Shown here piece after piece: positions 33,391 to 44,367 of a stretch of DNA of 64,000 nt. The stretch spans positions 870,001 through 934,000 of the forward strand of contig CAHIKZ030004727.1 in the NCBI GenBank assembly GCA_903632075.3, written 5' to 3'. The translations under genes and the position numbers were made by a program. The stretch comes from Acanthosepion pharaonis (lineage: Eukaryota; Mollusca; Cephalopoda; Sepiida; Sepiidae). The stretch's first letter is position 1. The number at the start of each line of letters is the position of its first letter. Below the pieces are notes generated by a model. The model worked only from the letters and a program-made list of their open reading frames with translations, did no database searches and was not told the DNA's origin.

Positions 33391-33934
33391 CTTTATACTG
33401 TATATGTCAGGGTACAAGGCGAACTTATAACCATACTCCACCAAAAAATCATGGGGACGTCTTTTACTCCAGGTATACAATGTAAAACCTTAAATCTTGT
33501 GGTTTATGGTAAGTTGTTAGATGGGAGATTTTTTATGGTAAGCTAACCCTTGCCTTAGTAACTATCAACACAAATATTTTCTACTGAACGAACTTAATTC
33601 ACATTATAATAATAAAATACTAAGAGTGTAGTGCAATAAAAGTACTTTTGCCTTACATAATATATATTATGATTGTATGACAACAATAAAACGCATATAC
33701 GTCATGAGAGAAATCCCAAACCATCGTCACACAATGTAAGCAAAGTAATCCTAATAAACAAGTTTTAGACCAGATAGAATAATGAAACTGGTATAAAAAT
33801 GAAGGGAATTTATTTCTATTCAAACTTACGCGTGTTCATTGACAAGTAAGGTCTCCAATCCTATAAAATAAGTTTTAGACCAGAAAGAATAATGAAACTG
33901 GTATCAGTAAATTAAGTTCAATTTCGGCAGATTC
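33391..33934. other. no gene recognised
   Basis: AT-rich. Contains a ~45-bp direct repeat (agttttagaccagatagaat at 33,761 and agttttagaccagaaagaat at 33,860). Confidence 0.5.
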
Positions 33935-34150
33935 TTATCAAACATGCAGCTACTTTGTGGAACAGTTTCCTGAGAGGATGATTCTCTCATCTGAACCTCT
34001 TCAAATCTAGAATCAACCGTTATCTATCCTCCCTATCCTTATAATCTGCCCTTCTTATCTCTTCTTACGTCCATGAAACAACCACGTTCAGTATCCCTCT
34101 ACCTTGAGTAGCGCTTAAGCCTTGTAGTGTGTGAACAATAATATAAAAAT
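33935..34150 (+). mobile_element. LINE-K 3' end
   Basis: Frame: AATLWNSFLR, then FKSRINRYLSSLS, the last residues of many CR1/jockey-type LINE proteins. A 3' UTR with ccttgagtagcgcttaagcc follows, paralleled at 41,600-41,640 (cttgagtggctcttgagcct). A different family from LINE-B. Confidence 0.6.
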
Positions 34151-34229
34151 AGTACTCAAGTTCCGAATCCACTGAAAGACGAATGCTAAATTATTCTTTA
34201 ATATTGTTCTTTAATATATGCTCCTCGAG

Positions 34230-34562
34230 CAAACTTGGTTTTCCTGTGTCGTGCTAGACAATTTTTCTCGCTAGAATGTATCTTATATATTTATAAGGCT
34301 ATCATTCGTCCATGCTTTGAATACTGCTGCCAAATTTGGTCTGCTACTGCTATATATTTAGAGATTCTTGTTAAAATCCAAAGAAGAATTTGCAATGTTA
34401 TTTGTCCTAAGGAGAGAGAACAATAAAAGAACAAGTATTAAGAAGACAGAAGATAACGATTGATATTTCATTTAAATTTTTGAAGACCAAAGTTAACTGG
34501 AATACAACCCCTTGTATCTTAGTGGCTTTACTGCCTTACTTGGGGTGAACTCGATTAAAAAA
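34230..34562. mobile_element. LINE-B mosaic: plus, minus, plus fragments
   Basis: 34,230-34,400 is plus-strand LINE-B (ILYIYKAIIRPCFEYCCQIW, then LEILVKIQRRICNVI in the frame 34235-34426). 34,405-34,500 is minus-strand LINE-B 3' UTR (gaagacagaagataacgatt). 34,500-34,562 is the plus-strand tail (ccccttgtatcttagtggct). Three pieces of one family in alternating orientation within 330 bp. Confidence 0.7.
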
Positions 34563-34602
34563 GAAGAAAACTACATTTGCTTATCTATTCCTCTCTTTAA
34601 AC

Positions 34603-34875
34603 CAAAGAGTTAGTTCCTCACTAGGTGCCGCATACAAAATTTGAAGTTAAATAACGCAAAAAGGGTTGACACGTCGTAGAATCAACCAACTACAACTGAC
34701 TAGTGAGTTTGTTCCTCACCAGGTGCTACATACAAAATTCGACGTTACATAACCCAACAGGGGTTGACACTTCGTAAAATCAACCAACTACAACTGAGTG
34801 GTGAATTTGATCCTCACCAGGTGCAGATTACAAAATTCGACGTTACATAATCCAACTCGGTTTGACTTTTTCAAT
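34603..34875 (+). repeat. 98-bp tandem repeat with B-box-like element, ~2.8 units
   Basis: The motif cctcac(t/c)aggtgc starts at 34,616, 34,714 and 34,812, i.e. a period of 98 bp. Each unit has gtgagtttgttcctcaccag (or a variant), then tacaaaattcgacgttacat, then gggttgacac. In the third copy the element gaatttgatcctcac is close to a tRNA B box plus T-stem. The units look like a truncated tRNA-derived SINE amplified in tandem. Confidence 0.85.
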
Positions 34876-34930
34876 GAACTATTCTTACTCTTTTTTCCTG
34901 CTCTCTTTCTCTTTATCTCTCTATCTCAGT

Positions 34931-34932
34931 AT

Positions 34933-34993
<61 letters not shown>
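34931..34993. repeat. (CT)n microsatellite
   Basis: About 30 CT units right after the 98-bp array. Confidence 0.95.
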
Positions 34994-34995
<2 letters not shown>

Positions 34996-35339
34996 TAATC
35001 TCTGAATTCCTTTTTTTGCAGTTCTGTTCCCACACGTAACATATTTCAAAAGATTTCGTCTGTACTCAATCGAAGCCATTCAACAAATCGAAACTAATTT
35101 TGTTTTTAATGATGAAAAAACAAAAGAACAAACGATTATACAACAATTGCAGCGGGAGGCGACAAGAAGAAATCCCTGAAGAAAAATTAATGCGCAACGA
35201 AGAAGGGAAAATAGAAAAGAAAACAAATGTTTTGATGGAAATCAAGATGATGACAATTATGAAAAATAATGAACATTATAGAAATTGTCATGGTTTTCAA
35301 TGTTAGCATCAAAATCTATAGTAATTATGGAATCTCTTG
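34994..35339. other. no gene recognised
   Basis: AT-rich; the 68-codon Lys-rich frame at 35100-35306 is compositional. Confidence 0.4.
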
Positions 35340-35990
35340 TTTGTGCTTTTGTGCTGCGATCATGCTCAAACGACAAGGTCCATTGACCTAAGACTTGACG
35401 TTATGACTCCAACATCCGCAAAGTTCTTGCATGACATGCATGTAACGAACTTCAAAAGATTTGGCCTTCAAACCTTCCATCCTCCATAAAAGTCCAAACC
35501 TTTCGAATATTGACTGAACCAATCCTACTGTATGGATCAGAAACGGACATTATCTGAAAGACGACTGGATGAAATATATATAAATCTACTTAGAAAAATC
35601 CAGAACATCAGTTGGAGATCCCATGCAACTCTTAACTCAATTTACGGAGAACTGATACCATTCTCTCTGAAGCTCAAACTAAAACGATTACAGATTGCCG
35701 GCCACTGCCACCAAGCGGAGAGGAAAATCGTCTCATCCTTACTCCTATGGCATCCTCCTGAAAGTGTCTTCTCACGAAAATTGACTTTCTTAGACACCGT
35801 AACTCGGGACTCAGAGTTGGATCTAGGGACAGCAATGCAGGACCAAACAGTGTAGAAAGGGACTGTCAATGGACGAAATATAATGATGATAAACACTTGA
35901 CATGAAGTTTCCTAAGACAACCATTTGACCTAACAGATCACCTAAAAGCATGGTATGTCATTTCTAGAGATATAAAACAAATGCAAATTG
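35340..35990 (+). pseudogene. LINE-R RT C-terminal remnant
   Basis: Frames give SSIKVQTFRILTEPILLYGS, then in the open frame 35532-35855 LSERRLDEIYINLLRKIQNI, SWRSHATLNSIYGEL, LKRLQIAGHCHQAERKIVSS, LLLWHPPE and a TAMQD end. This is the conserved C-terminal region of a LINE type common in cnidarians and molluscs (LYGSxTW, then ISW..H.T...YG, then FAGHC.RA). Its 107 intact residues are unusually well preserved for this window. The same family in minus orientation is at 56.1-56.6 kb. Confidence 0.7.
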
Positions 35991-36149
35991 CACAATGGAT
36001 AAGGACAAATTCGACCTCAGAGGTCATTGGAGGTAAAATTACTTTGTATCAATTATGATCTTTATTGCGACAAAACAGATAGATTTTAATAGATTCTGTC
36101 TTTTTGTCATCTCTCCTAAACCGTACATTGTTCTCAATTTACTCAAACT

Positions 36150-36405
36150 CACTAAGAAGGTTATGAGTTATTTTCATCTTGCCTTCAATCTGTCTCATGA
36201 CTATCAAATTTTCCGAGCCCTCTTTCCTCATTAGGTGCCATAGAAATTTCAGCTGTCTCTTTCTAATATTAAGTATAAGTGTCATTTTCGTTTCCATTTC
36301 CTTTAAAACTTCGTCGTTGCTCACATGTTCGGTCCATAGTATTCTCAGTATCCTTCTGTAGAACCACATTTCTGTTGCACGAAATGTCTTCTTCATCTGA
36401 CTTCT
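36150..36405 (-). pseudogene. LINE-C C-terminal fragment, well preserved
   Basis: The minus-strand frame 36139-36396 reads ATEMWFYRRILRILWTEHVS, NDEVLKEMETKMTLIL, IRKRQLKFLWHLMRKEGSEN with no break over ~80 residues. A further short remnant (ttctgtagaaccccatttct) lies at ~36,620. Confidence 0.8.
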
Positions 36406-37436
36406 TCAAGACTTTTGTCAGAATCGAAAAATATTGATTTTTATCATTTTAGAAGGGGGTCTTGTTTATTATATAATTACAGTGTCAAATCGATCCCTGA
36501 CTTTTAAAAAGTTATCTGTACTTCGTTTTTATTTGAAAATTTTAAAACTGACGATACGTCATACGACTAATGTTGTCCCATTTACCCATTCGTATTGGAT
36601 TCATCTATTCTCAACATTTTTCTGTAGAACCCCATTTCTGCTTAGATTCAAAGCAGTAAGAGGATATAAATGAAAATATTCAAAATCAAAAAGTTTTACA
36701 CTTCACTGAAGCAGGCGTTACATGAACGAGAGAGTTATCGCCCTTTATACGTACCGGTGTTTCTTTTCCGTCTTATTACTACGCGTGTTTTTTTTTTAGG
36801 GGGATTTCAGTAAAACCAAACAGCGTCTCTTATATAACTTTTTCTTCGAACTTTTCTCGCGGTCAAAATGAAATGGTCCATTATTCATCTGTGGCAATGG
36901 CGGGATGTAACGCACTTACTAACGGAGAAGACAAAGCATAATTCTAAGGTTATGTGTTGTCATTTGCATCCTCTGCATAACCTGCTGTTCAAAGAATGAT
37001 GCGACTAAAACTGGAAACATGAACACAATCTCTCACGACCTCTTGTTTGCTAATCAAACACTTATTACTATCAGTCAGTTAAACACTTTTTCATGTTTTG
37101 TGTCGTTCGATTGACAAAGTTCTTAACAAGATATAAAACAAAACATCCAAAATAGCACACAAGACGTAACAATGTTGCGCAAATGTGCTTTGGTATTGTT
37201 TATTATCGGAGGGAAAAATGTGTGATGTTTTGCCGCCAATTTTTATTACCTTCTGCCACTTCCTGTTTCATCGTTATCTTTTTTTTTTTAATTTAACTTA
37301 CAAACTTTGAATCCTAAAGATGGCCAGTTCGGTGTCCTTGCTTCTCGTTCTCTGATGTAAATGAGTTGATATTTACGTGTAATGTGATTGGCGGGTAGAA
37401 AAGGAGGATAGAGGTGTGATGCATGGTGGGAAGGGT
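36406..37436. other. no gene recognised
   Basis: AT-rich sequence with a T-run at 36,788-36,797. A block around 36,640-36,860 resembles 38,800-38,990 (gaagcaggcgttacatgaac versus gaagcagacgttaaaaacat, both followed by aaaccaaacagcgtct), so a diverged unknown repeat is present. Confidence 0.45.
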
Positions 37437-37798
37437 TATAAGCTGATAACTTCTTTCGGCTTACGATTTTTTTTGTTTCCTTTCTTTTCTTTATCTATCT
37501 CTTCCTTTCTTTCGTTTCTTTTTCGTTCTTTATACATCTCTTCCTTTTTTCTTTCTTTTCTTTTTCGTTCTTTTCTTTCTCTTCAATTTTCTTTCTCTTA
37601 CTTTTTGTTCTTTTCTTTCTTTTATCTTTTTTCCTTCTTTTCTTATTCTTTTTTCTTCCTCTCTTATTCTATAGTGAAAGAGGATTGTTCAGTGTTGGTG
37701 TTCGTTTTTGTGACAACTAACAACAAAGTTAAATGATTCTTTCTTTGCTCCGTTCAAGCCAAATGCTTTTTATATCTTCTATCCAATTGTTATTCATA

Positions 37799-37851
<53 letters not shown>
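37437..37851. repeat. TTTC-rich tract and (AT)n
   Basis: Pyrimidine-rich from 37,450 to 37,670 and (AT)n at 37,795-37,851. Confidence 0.85.
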
Positions 37852-37852
<1 letters not shown>

Positions 37853-37976
37853 CAAAATATAATAACTCCAATTTTACTCGATATTACCAGAAAATAGGAG
37901 TGATAACTATAGTAAATTTAAAGCAAAACTATCTAAAATTCAATGAAACGTTAGATTATGGTGAATATTATTATTA

Positions 37977-38480
37977 TTAAATGTCAAGAATAAAATACTG
38001 AGCAAATGAATTTGGCAGTATAGAGGTGAAATAGAAACAAACCTCTTTAAAGAATTATGCACCTGAGCAAGGTACCAAAAATTGCTTTATCTGTGTTTTG
38101 CATATTCTATCTGAATGGAGAAAAGAAAATTACCCCTCCTTGCAATAGCATAAAACTCTTAAATTCAGTTTATAAATGGCAATCAATGCCACTTTTTACT
38201 TTTTTTCAAAATCGAACGTTTTCTCCTCGTCCATAAGTTTTCTATGTGGTTGAGGTCAGGAGATTGGGGCGCCGATGTCATAACACTCACCTGCTTCTCA
38301 TCAAAGCATTCCTTCATCAATTTTGATTTGTGACAGGGAACATTATCCTGCATAAAAATGAACTTGGTGGGGTCGATTTGCACCCTTTCAACAGAAGGGA
38401 ACAGACAAGACTCTAAATTCATCGGAGAAAAGAACATTTAGTAAAAAAAATCAGGTGAGTCACTTTTATCGAACAGCACT
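37977..38480 (-). pseudogene. Tc1-type transposase, C-terminal part with internal deletion
   Basis: The minus-strand frame 38183-38437 gives KFIFMQDNVPCHKSKLMKEC, then VMTSAPQSPDLNHIENLWTR, the second D and the final E (IENLW) of DD34E Tc1 transposases. Upstream, nucleotides encode LLNVLFSDE, the first-D block, but about 80 residues between SDE and MQDN are deleted and the frame shifts. 37,977-38,231 is repeated at 39,235-39,489 and 38,395-38,470 at 40,588-40,660. Confidence 0.8.
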
Positions 38481-39234
38481 GTATTTGAGTGATCCTTTGT
38501 TTCAAAATCGGCCGAGTGTCAGTTAAAGATGATGAGCGACCAATTCTTAGTAAAAGGCTAGAAAACGTGAAAATAAATCATGAAATTATCCGTGAGGACA
38601 GTTGCTATATAATTTTTATCGGTGAACTTTTTTTGCTTTTTTTTTTTTTTTTAGGCCTACTGTTGAAACTTTCGTTGATCCGGTTATCAGATTCCATGGA
38701 AATTACCTTATTGCCTCGTTAAATATTTTAGCTTAACAACTTTCACAAAATATTGATATAACAACCACAATTATGAATGTTTGTCATACTTTAATGAAGT
38801 AAGAGGGTACAAATGAAGATTTCAAATTGACATATTTTTCCTTTCACTGAAGCAGACGTTAAAAACATGAGAGAGTTGTCATTTGTCTTTCTTTCTCTTT
38901 TTCTTTCTTTTTCCTTCCTTTTCCTAAAACCAAACAGCGTCTTTGATATATCTTTTTATTCGTCTATCCTCAAAATCAAACAGGAATGGTCCATTGTTTA
39001 TCTGAGGTGCAACGTATGTGTTAAATAACAAGCAAAATTATAATCTGATGCTGCAAAAATTATGTTAGTCATTGTAGGCAGCCAGGAGGAAATACAGGAA
39101 TATTTTCCTTTCAGTTTTCAGATTATTATTTGAGAAAAAAGTCTGAATTAAAAAAGATTATAAAAAATGTAAAATTCTTTAGCTGTTGAAAATTTACTAC
39201 CTGTCAAAAATTGTTAATTTGCTGAATATTTGTC

Positions 39235-39489
39235 TTAAATGTCAAGAATAAAATACTGAGCAAATGAATTTGGCAGTATAGAGGTGAAATAGAAACAAAC
39301 CTCTTTAAAGAATTATGCACCTGAGCAAGGTACCAAAAATTGCTTTATCTGTGTTTTGCATATTCTATCTGAATGAAGACAAGAAAATTACCCCTCCTTG
39401 CAATAGCATAAAACTCTTAAATTCAGTTTATAAATGGCAATCAATGCCACTTTTTACTTTTTTTCAAAATCGAACGTTTTCTCTTCGTC
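39235..39489 (-). mobile_element. Tc1 3' end, direct duplicate of 37,977-38,231
   Basis: About 255 bp, nearly identical to 37,977-38,231 (I count three substitutions). It holds the end of the transposase frame and the 3' UTR only. The plus-strand frame 39315-39545 is antisense. Confidence 0.85.
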
Positions 39490-40309
39490 TTTTAAATTCC
39501 AATGCCTTAACAAAGTATATATTTTTCTTAAAGGTAAATCTTTAAGGATTTCGTTTTAGCTAAAGTTATTGTGCGTCTTTCTATTGTAGCATTTCTTTTC
39601 TGATGGCCATTAAAATGCAATTTGATTCTTTTAAGACAAAATTAACCACCTAAAGAAACACTGTTATTGATTTTTGTCTTACGCGCCATGTATGACACAC
39701 CCGGTATTTCAAACAACAATATCTGATTCTCTTTCCTCAAGCCCACCATATTGGATATCGCTCTTGTTATGAAATAGATGCACAAATTCTGGTATTCAGT
39801 TTATAAAACAAAGCGATTTAAGTAGGTACTTCCACAGATTCACGATGCCTAAGGTTGAAAATGAATATTTAAAAATGAAAAAATTCTTTCTTGAAGCTTA
39901 CATTTCAGTTTTAGTTACAAGCCAATAGATTAAATCTAATATTTCCAAGAAGCAAAATACTTTGCTGTATTTCAAAACCAAATTTAAATTAACTGGAATC
40001 ATTTTTCGCCATTTTTAGCCATCGTTCATCGCAATGTAATTCTCTTTATTAAAAATCTACCTAAAATAAAATATATTTTTCTGAAAATTTAATTGAGGAA
40101 TATTATCTGATTTAAAGTTTAATTAATCCGATTTGAAACAAATATTACTTTAAGTTTAAAATATAGTAAAAATGCATTTTTAACACGTAGCTGTTTCGTT
40201 TTTTTAAGGTGTTGACATTGACAACTTGAATGTCAAATGGATGTTCATCTAATGTTTTTCTACAGTGGATAGATCTTCAAACATAATTGAAGAATATAAC
40301 GTGAGCGCC
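39490..40309. other. AT-rich, one half of a 155-bp direct repeat
   Basis: 39,890-40,045 matches 41,155-41,310 closely (both contain tacaagccaatagattaaat). The rest is unmatched. Confidence 0.6.
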
Positions 40310-40940
40310 TTTTATATATGTATTTTTAAGTACTCAGTAACTTTCTCGAGAGCCTGTACTTTATAATGCTCCATAAGTTCTCTATAAGACTCTAAAATTC
40401 TCTTGTACTGCTCGCTCCTGAGGGTCTTTTCAATAGGCTTTAAGAAACCAGTTCCATGAAAAGAAAAGCATCCCCAGAACATTATACTGAACGGATGCTT
40501 GACAGTACTTACTGCTAACTTCAAAGAGCTTTCAAAGCTTCTTCTTCGGATTTTAGATCGCTTATCCTTTGAATTTAGCTCAGCTTTCGTTTCATCGGAG
40601 AAGAGAACATTTAGTAAAAAAAAATCAGGTGAGTCACTTTTATCGAAGAGCACTGTGCTACACAAAAACAATATTCGTCCAAAACCTGCCAAGCATTTTG
40701 ATAGACTCGGTAGAAATTTTTGGCCGGTAAATATTATGCCGGTGTAATGCTCGTCTTATAAAAGCAACGAAATAATTTAATACGAGAAGATAGCAAGGAG
40801 CTTGATGGCAGATTGACTCCTTAGGGTGGACACCTATGAATATTAGCTCTCCGTGTATTTGACAACATATAGAGTTCCGGGACTTTCCGAGAGTATATCG
40901 TAAAACTATCTGTATAATACATACCATCAAAACTTGAACT
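40310..40940 (-). pseudogene. Tc1-type transposase, N-terminal and central part
   Basis: The minus-strand frame 40312-40692 contains LLNVLFSDETKAELNSKDKR, then STVKHPFSIMFWGCFSFHGT, GFLKPIEKTLRSEQYKRILE, the block from the first catalytic D through the KHP..IMxWGCF motif. The frame 40658-40930 carries the preceding region (RRALHRHNIYRPK). Frame joining is broken near 40,660-40,690. The QDN and IENLW parts are missing, so this is complementary to the piece at 38.2 kb and of the same family. Confidence 0.8.
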
Positions 40941-41046
40941 ACTTCAGAGTATTAATGCCCCCCTCCACTACAACCAATCAAAAGGCCTCACTTTCCAGTC
41001 TCGATAAAGTTTGAAAACGTCTCCAAATTTTGGGTGACGAATTATT

Positions 41047-41050
41047 TTCC

Positions 41051-41099
<49 letters not shown>
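41047..41099. repeat. (CT)n microsatellite
   Basis: About 26 CT units. Confidence 0.95.
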
Positions 41100-41102
<3 letters not shown>

Positions 41103-41154
41103 GGGATGTGTCAAGCCTCTCGCTGCTCTATCAATATTTTCATAACAAAGCTTT

Positions 41155-41310
41155 CTTGAAGCTTACATTTCAGTTTTAGTTACAAGCCAATAGATTAAAT
41201 TTAATATTTCCATGAAGCAAAATATTTTGATGTATTTCAAAACCAAATTTAAATTAACTGGACTATTTTTCGCCATTTTTATCCATCGCTCATCGCAATG
41301 TAATTCTCTT
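41155..41310. repeat. second half of the 155-bp direct repeat
   Basis: Matches 39,890-40,045 with scattered substitutions. The separation (1,265 bp) is almost the same as that of the Tc1 3'-end pair (1,258 bp). Confidence 0.8.
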
Positions 41311-41389
41311 TTCATAACAAAGGTTTAAACAAATGTAATTCCCGCAATATTGACCTTTAAAACTAAGAGCCCCCATTCTACCTCTATAG

Positions 41390-41645
41390 AATCGAATTAA
41401 CTCTATTCCCTTTGCATTCCACTGGTCTGAAGGAAGTTTCACTTAGAAAGTTTCCTCCCGAGAACCGCTACTTTGAGGAACTCCCAAAACGATGCTTCAC
41501 AGAACGCTATGATCTTAGCCGTTATTTTTTTTCTTCATATTCTCATAACCTTACTTGCTTCCTCCTCTTACGACTATAGAACAATCTCAGTCAGTAACCT
41601 TCTAACTTGAGTGGCTCTTGAGCCTCGTATTAGGCTAATATTTAG
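41390..41645 (+). mobile_element. LINE-K 3' end, second copy
   Basis: Frame shifts through KVSSREPLLWGTPK-like and RYDLSRYFF-like pieces, then a 3' UTR with cttgagtggctcttgagcct as at 34.1 kb. Confidence 0.5.
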
Positions 41646-41746
41646 TAAAATGAAGTGGTTACAGACAAATGAAATAAAAAAGTTTTACATGTCGTAAAAT
41701 CAACCCGTCCATCCAAGCCTTGAAAATCCTTTCGATGAAGATATAG

Positions 41747-41747
<1 letters not shown>

Positions 41748-41808
<61 letters not shown>
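41748..41808. repeat. (AT)n microsatellite, ~30 units
   Basis: Pure AT run. Confidence 0.95.
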
Positions 41809-41809
<1 letters not shown>

Positions 41810-42004
41810 TATAACAGCAAAATTGACCAAATCTTGGACAGCATAATTATCCAAATGTTTAATGTCTAAAAAAACACGAAACTAATTGAGTTTTTCCAGG
41901 TTTTCAGATAAAGATAAAGCGTTTAGCCATCTTGAAACCATTTGTCATAAGAATCACTGAAAAACCCTTTGAGTTATTCAGATAGAAAGAGAACAGGTTA
42001 AAAA

Positions 42005-42431
42005 TTGTTTTGTGTCAGCCCTACTATGTTTTCCAAAATGAGCAATGGTGAGAGGAAAAAGATCATTCAGGCCTTCAGTAATCGTACCAGCATTCATACT
42101 CTGGCTTCCATCTTCAAAGTTCATTCAAGAACCATCAAGAGAACGAGGAATAAGCTTAAAAAAGAAGGAACAGTAAAGAGGAAAACTGAATCAGGGGATC
42201 ACAACAGCAAGAGGAATCATCATTTCAACTTAGAGCTAAAGAGATCAATTAGAAAAGATCCAACTCAGTCCATAAGGCGTTTGGCACGTGAGAGAAAAGT
42301 TTCAACAGTGAAAAAAGACTTGAAAATGCAACTGTACGTGAAAATTGCGAGGCACCTTGTTACTCCAACACATAACGTTAGAAGTTAGAGAGTGTGAAGA
42401 TCATCTTGAATGAGTTGGAAAATGATCCTGG

Positions 42432-42436
<5 letters not shown>
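42005..42436 (+). pseudogene. Tc1/mariner-type transposase, N-terminal DNA-binding part
   Basis: The open frame 42005-42388 begins near MSNGERKKIIQAFSNRTSIH, continues TLASIFKVHSRTIKRTRNKL (a helix-turn-helix-like segment, residues ~25-60), KKEGTVKRKTESGDHNSKRN and LKRSIRKDPTQSIRRLARER. It then meets a stop after PTHNVRS. Downstream, in another frame, KLESVKIILNELENDPGI continues the protein until an (AT)n run cuts it. The catalytic DDE domain is absent. This is the longest uninterrupted transposase frame here (127 codons). It differs in sequence from the Tc1 pieces at 38-41 kb. Confidence 0.75.

Positions 42437-42471
<35 letters not shown>
42436..42471. repeat. (AT)n microsatellite truncating the transposase
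   Basis: 18 AT units directly at the break of the reading frame. Confidence 0.95.
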
Positions 42472-42474
<3 letters not shown>

Positions 42475-42756
42475 CTTTATTTCAATCCTTCATGAGCTTC
42501 CGATCTTTAGCTATGTTTAATTAATGATAAACATGTCATTTTCGTTTATGATCGATTTCATCACGATTCTTCTGTTAAGCTTGGCGAGTAATTATGCATT
42601 CTTATTGCTCAAAGTAGAGTCCAATAAATGGTGTTAAAAAAACTCGGAGAATTCCATTAAGATATATTTAATCAGTTCTAAGATTCAACGGTTCAGAGCT
42701 TAAGAATCGGACAATTTTGCTTTTACATGATTTCGACATTTTTGTTGTTACATCTG

Positions 42757-42759
<3 letters not shown>

Positions 42760-42831
<72 letters not shown>
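42760..42831. repeat. (AC)n(AT)n compound microsatellite
   Basis: About 15 AC then 21 AT units. Confidence 0.95.
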
Positions 42832-42835
<4 letters not shown>

Positions 42836-42842
42836 AACCTTC

Positions 42843-43010
42843 AAGCAAGACCATGATTCCACTAAGATGCAAGGAGGTGTACTGGTTATGAAAGAAAATG
42901 AGAAAACACAATCCTAAACAGGAAGGAAGGGATAAACCTCTTATCCTGTTCAAAAGATGAGGAAGCAGTGTAAACCAGGCGATAGGCACACCTACCTACA
43001 CCTAATTTTT
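42843..43010 (-). repeat. SINE-A copy
   Basis: Tail remnant caagcaagaccatgattcca, then acaatcctaaacaggaagga, gggataaacctcttatcctg, gaagcagtgtaaaccaggcg. The copy starts right after an (AT)n run, as the copy at 25.5 kb nearly does. Confidence 0.75.
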
Positions 43011-43114
43011 TTTTTTTTAATTTTGGGAAAATTTAAATTTTAATGTTCTTAATTCGTCTGAACGAAAATTATAAAAAGGATGAATGCAGAATGAAGAACA
43101 TTATAAAAAAAATG

Positions 43115-43720
43115 CATAACACCAGTGGACAATAGCAAAAAAATTAGATTAATTATTTATTACAAAAAAATTAAAACCTCTAACCTTATAGTTAAAAATA
43201 ATAATTCACCTCCTAGAACAAAATTAAATAGGGCAAATATTATTTACGAATTTAAATGCACATTAAAAAATTTAAATATTATTTACGAATTTAAATGCAC
43301 ATTAAAAAATTGTATTCCTGATCAACCAAAATTCGTAAATAATTATAAAGTCCACACTACATGTTTGACACGCAGACTCACTCTACACCTTTCTGACAAT
43401 AGCTCAATTAGATCTCATTTAAATATTCATGGAGACCTACCGGACACTATTCGTAACATACTGGTTGACAACACTAATATAATAGCATCATCTACATGCA
43501 AAAAAAGGCTAAAAATAATGGAAGCCTTATTAATAAAAAAAAAAAAAACAACACTTAATATTAATTTTGAACATGGACATAATATCTTGATTGTGTTTTG
43601 AAAAATGAAAACATTTTATAAAACATACATACAACAAACTATTTCTTATTTTAACAGTTAAAATATAATCCTTGAAAATGGCTAAATGTATAGCCGAAAG
43701 CGCTTGGATAAAAAAGAACA
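43115..43720 (+). pseudogene. Penelope-like element, GIY-YIG-region C-terminus and terminal repeat
   Basis: The open frame 43125-43601 reads IIYYKKIKTSNLIVKNNNSP, then NIIYEFKCTLKN (present twice in tandem), YKVHTTCLTRRLTLHLSDNS, SIRSHLNIHGDLPD, NTNIIASSTCKKRLKIMEAL and ends NINFEHGHNILIVF. This is the pattern of the GIY-YIG endonuclease region that ends PLE polyproteins (V/IYEFxC, then Y.GxTTxTLxRRL, then EALLI). The Y-I-G tyrosine/glycine element is not intact. A duplicated ~40-bp segment doubles NIIYEFKCTLKN. After the stop, atggctaaatgtatagccga and gaaagcg form a hairpin plus GAAA, resembling the hammerhead-like hairpin of PLE terminal repeats. Confidence 0.75.
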
Positions 43721-44087
43721 TTCGGACAGTTTTTATATAATTTATCATCCGAAAAGAAAAAAAGTATCACATCGCATGAGAAATTGTATAAAAAAAAACT
43801 AAATAAATGTGCATGAAAGAAGGATTGCTGGCTAAATACACACACACACATTATATATATATATATTATTTTGTATTTGGTACCAAACTCTCTTTTATAT
43901 ATGTTTCATCAAAGACGATTGAGAAGGTACTACGATTTACGTTTCTTCTTGGCTTTCTTGTTGTTATTTCATGAACAAAAAATAACATTTGAAACTTAAG
44001 CGCGATGCAGAAGGAAAATATTTTTTCTACATTTTTTGTCATTTTAATCAACCCAGTAAAATTAATTGAGACAAAAGACATGAACTT
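43721..44087. other. no gene recognised
   Basis: AT-rich, with short CA and TA runs at 43,838-43,866. Confidence 0.45.
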
Positions 44088-44367
44088 CACATTGAAATGA
44101 GCTTAATCTCGTCTTTCAAAAGGTCAAAATGGGAATCACATTGAAATGAGCTTAATGTCGTCTTTCAAAAGATCAAAATGGGCTTCACACTGATATGAGC
44201 ATAATCTCTTCTTTCAAAAAATCAAAATGGGACTCACATTGAAATGAGCTTAATTTCGTCTTTCAAAAGCTCAAAATGGGAATCACATTGAAATGAGCTT
44301 AATGCCACCTTTCAAAAGATCAAAATGGGCCTCACATTGAAATGAGCTTAATCTCGTCTTTCAAAAG
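44088..44367. repeat. 49-bp tandem repeat, ~5.7 units
   Basis: Unit starts at 44,088, 44,137, 44,186, 44,235, 44,284 and 44,333, exactly 49 bp apart. The core is cacattgaaatgagcttaat followed by cgtctttcaaaag and tcaaaatggg. Units differ from each other at 2-8 positions. 49 is not a multiple of three and no frame runs through. Confidence 0.95.

Noticed and set aside
34603..34875. CRISPR-like array
   Set aside because: Units are contiguous without unique spacers and the genome is eukaryotic.
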